This document shows, piece by piece, positions 63,722 to 64,000 of a stretch of 64,000 nt of DNA. The stretch's first letter is position 1, and every line of letters begins with the position of its first letter. The notes under the pieces were generated by a model. That model was not told where the DNA came from. It made no database searches and saw only the letters and a program-made list of their open reading frames with translations. Where the stretch lies: the NCBI RefSeq assembly GCF_042675665.1, contig NZ_JBHTJI010000001.1, forward strand, positions 1,860,001 through 1,924,000. The letters are read 5' to 3'. The DNA is from Mariniflexile jejuense. Its GTDB lineage: Bacteria; Bacteroidota; Bacteroidia; Flavobacteriales; Flavobacteriaceae. The translations under genes were made by a program, and so were the position numbers.

Positions 63722-64000
63722 CTAATGAGAAACTAGTTTTATAACTTTTTTACCTACTTCATCTTTAATTTTTATAATCCATAAACCATTTTGTATATTA
63801 AAATTGGTATCAGACTTTGTTGTAACAGATTTAACCAATGCGCCTGTAACACTATAAATATTAACTTGTGTGTTTGAAGTTACATTTGATATGTATATGT
63901 TTCCGTTATAAGCAACAACTTTAACTGATGATTGATTAGGATATTGATCTTCAACCCCTAAAGCATTCAATTCTGATATTGGATCCCAATTATCATTTCC
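63722..64000 (-). CDS. Partial T9SS-secreted protein, C-terminal sorting domain only
   Basis: The reading frame is open to the window edge (the last codons read GNDNWDPISELNALGVEDQ), so the true start is outside the window; a TTG at 63970 inside the frame is not the real start. About 93 residues are visible. They are a T9SS type A sorting domain: NIYISNVTSNTQVNIYSVTGALVKSV and WIIKIKDEVGKKVIKLVSH, related to the tails of the two proteins downstream. The nature of the missing N-terminal part is unknown; the neighbours suggest a secreted carbohydrate-active or binding protein. Confidence 0.85.
   Translation of the reverse strand, partial: GNDNWDPISELNALGVEDQYPNQSSVKVVAYNGNIYISNVTSNTQVNIYSVTGALVKSVTTKSDTNFNIQNGLWIIKIKDEVGKKVIKLVSH

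Noticed and set aside
1..64000. CRISPR arrays, tRNA, rRNA, insertion sequences or phage genes
   Set aside because: Read for on both strands; no regular direct repeats, transposase motifs or structural RNA sequences were recognised.

Overview
The window is AT-rich DNA from a Bacteroidota bacterium, most likely a marine or plant-associated Flavobacteriaceae. The evidence is SusC/SusD pairs, ECF sigma/FecR regulation, type IX secretion (T9SS) sorting domains, lipoboxes of the Bacteroidota kind, weak ribosome binding sites and TAnnTTTG-like promoters. No rRNA, tRNA, CRISPR array, transposase or phage gene was seen. Nearly every gene handles plant cell-wall polysaccharide, so this is a multi-PUL island for primary wall polymers (pectin plus a xyloglucan-like glucan).

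Region 1 (83-10855, + strand) is a PUL with a FecR anti-sigma, an STN-type SusC, a SusD, a divergent GH28 and two Gfo/Idh/MocA oxidoreductases, one with a Tat signal. Region 2 (10963-32052, + strand) is a second PUL: ECF sigma, FecR, SusC, SusD, a repeat-built surface lipoprotein, GH39, PA14-containing GH31, GH3, BACON-GH5, GH29 and a CE20-like esterase. That set closely resembles known xyloglucan loci.

Region 3 (32056-48596, - strand) is a pectin arsenal without its own SusCD: two GH28, a CE12, a PL10-CE8 fusion, a bicupin, an (alpha/alpha)6 glycosidase, a large beta-helix protein, a T9SS-secreted PL1, a PL10, a LamG-like protein and a RhaT-type transporter. Region 4 (48698-60824, - strand) is a compact cytoplasmic catabolic operon: DapA-family aldolase, Na+/solute symporter, iron alcohol dehydrogenase, PdxA-like dehydrogenase, DUF1537 kinase, two solute-binding-protein homologues with no signal peptide, two class III CoA-transferases, a Gfo/Idh/MocA protein and a MaoC hydratase. 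Region 5 (61034-64000, - strand) holds three secreted proteins with related T9SS tails, the last cut by the window edge.

The likely flow is: secreted and surface lyases, hydrolases and esterases cut pectin and xyloglucan; the two SusCD pairs import oligosaccharides; periplasmic enzymes finish them; symporters bring in monomers; and the region 4 enzymes degrade acid products. Two signals stand out. First, a conserved hairpin sits at identical spacing (54 nt) before both susC genes. Its one mismatch becomes a G-U pair, and its A-tract a U-tract, only on the minus strand, which suggests terminators of short antisense RNAs. Second, operon 4 pairs permease-less, signal-less binding proteins with CoA-transferases; one pair is separated only by an in-frame stop codon.
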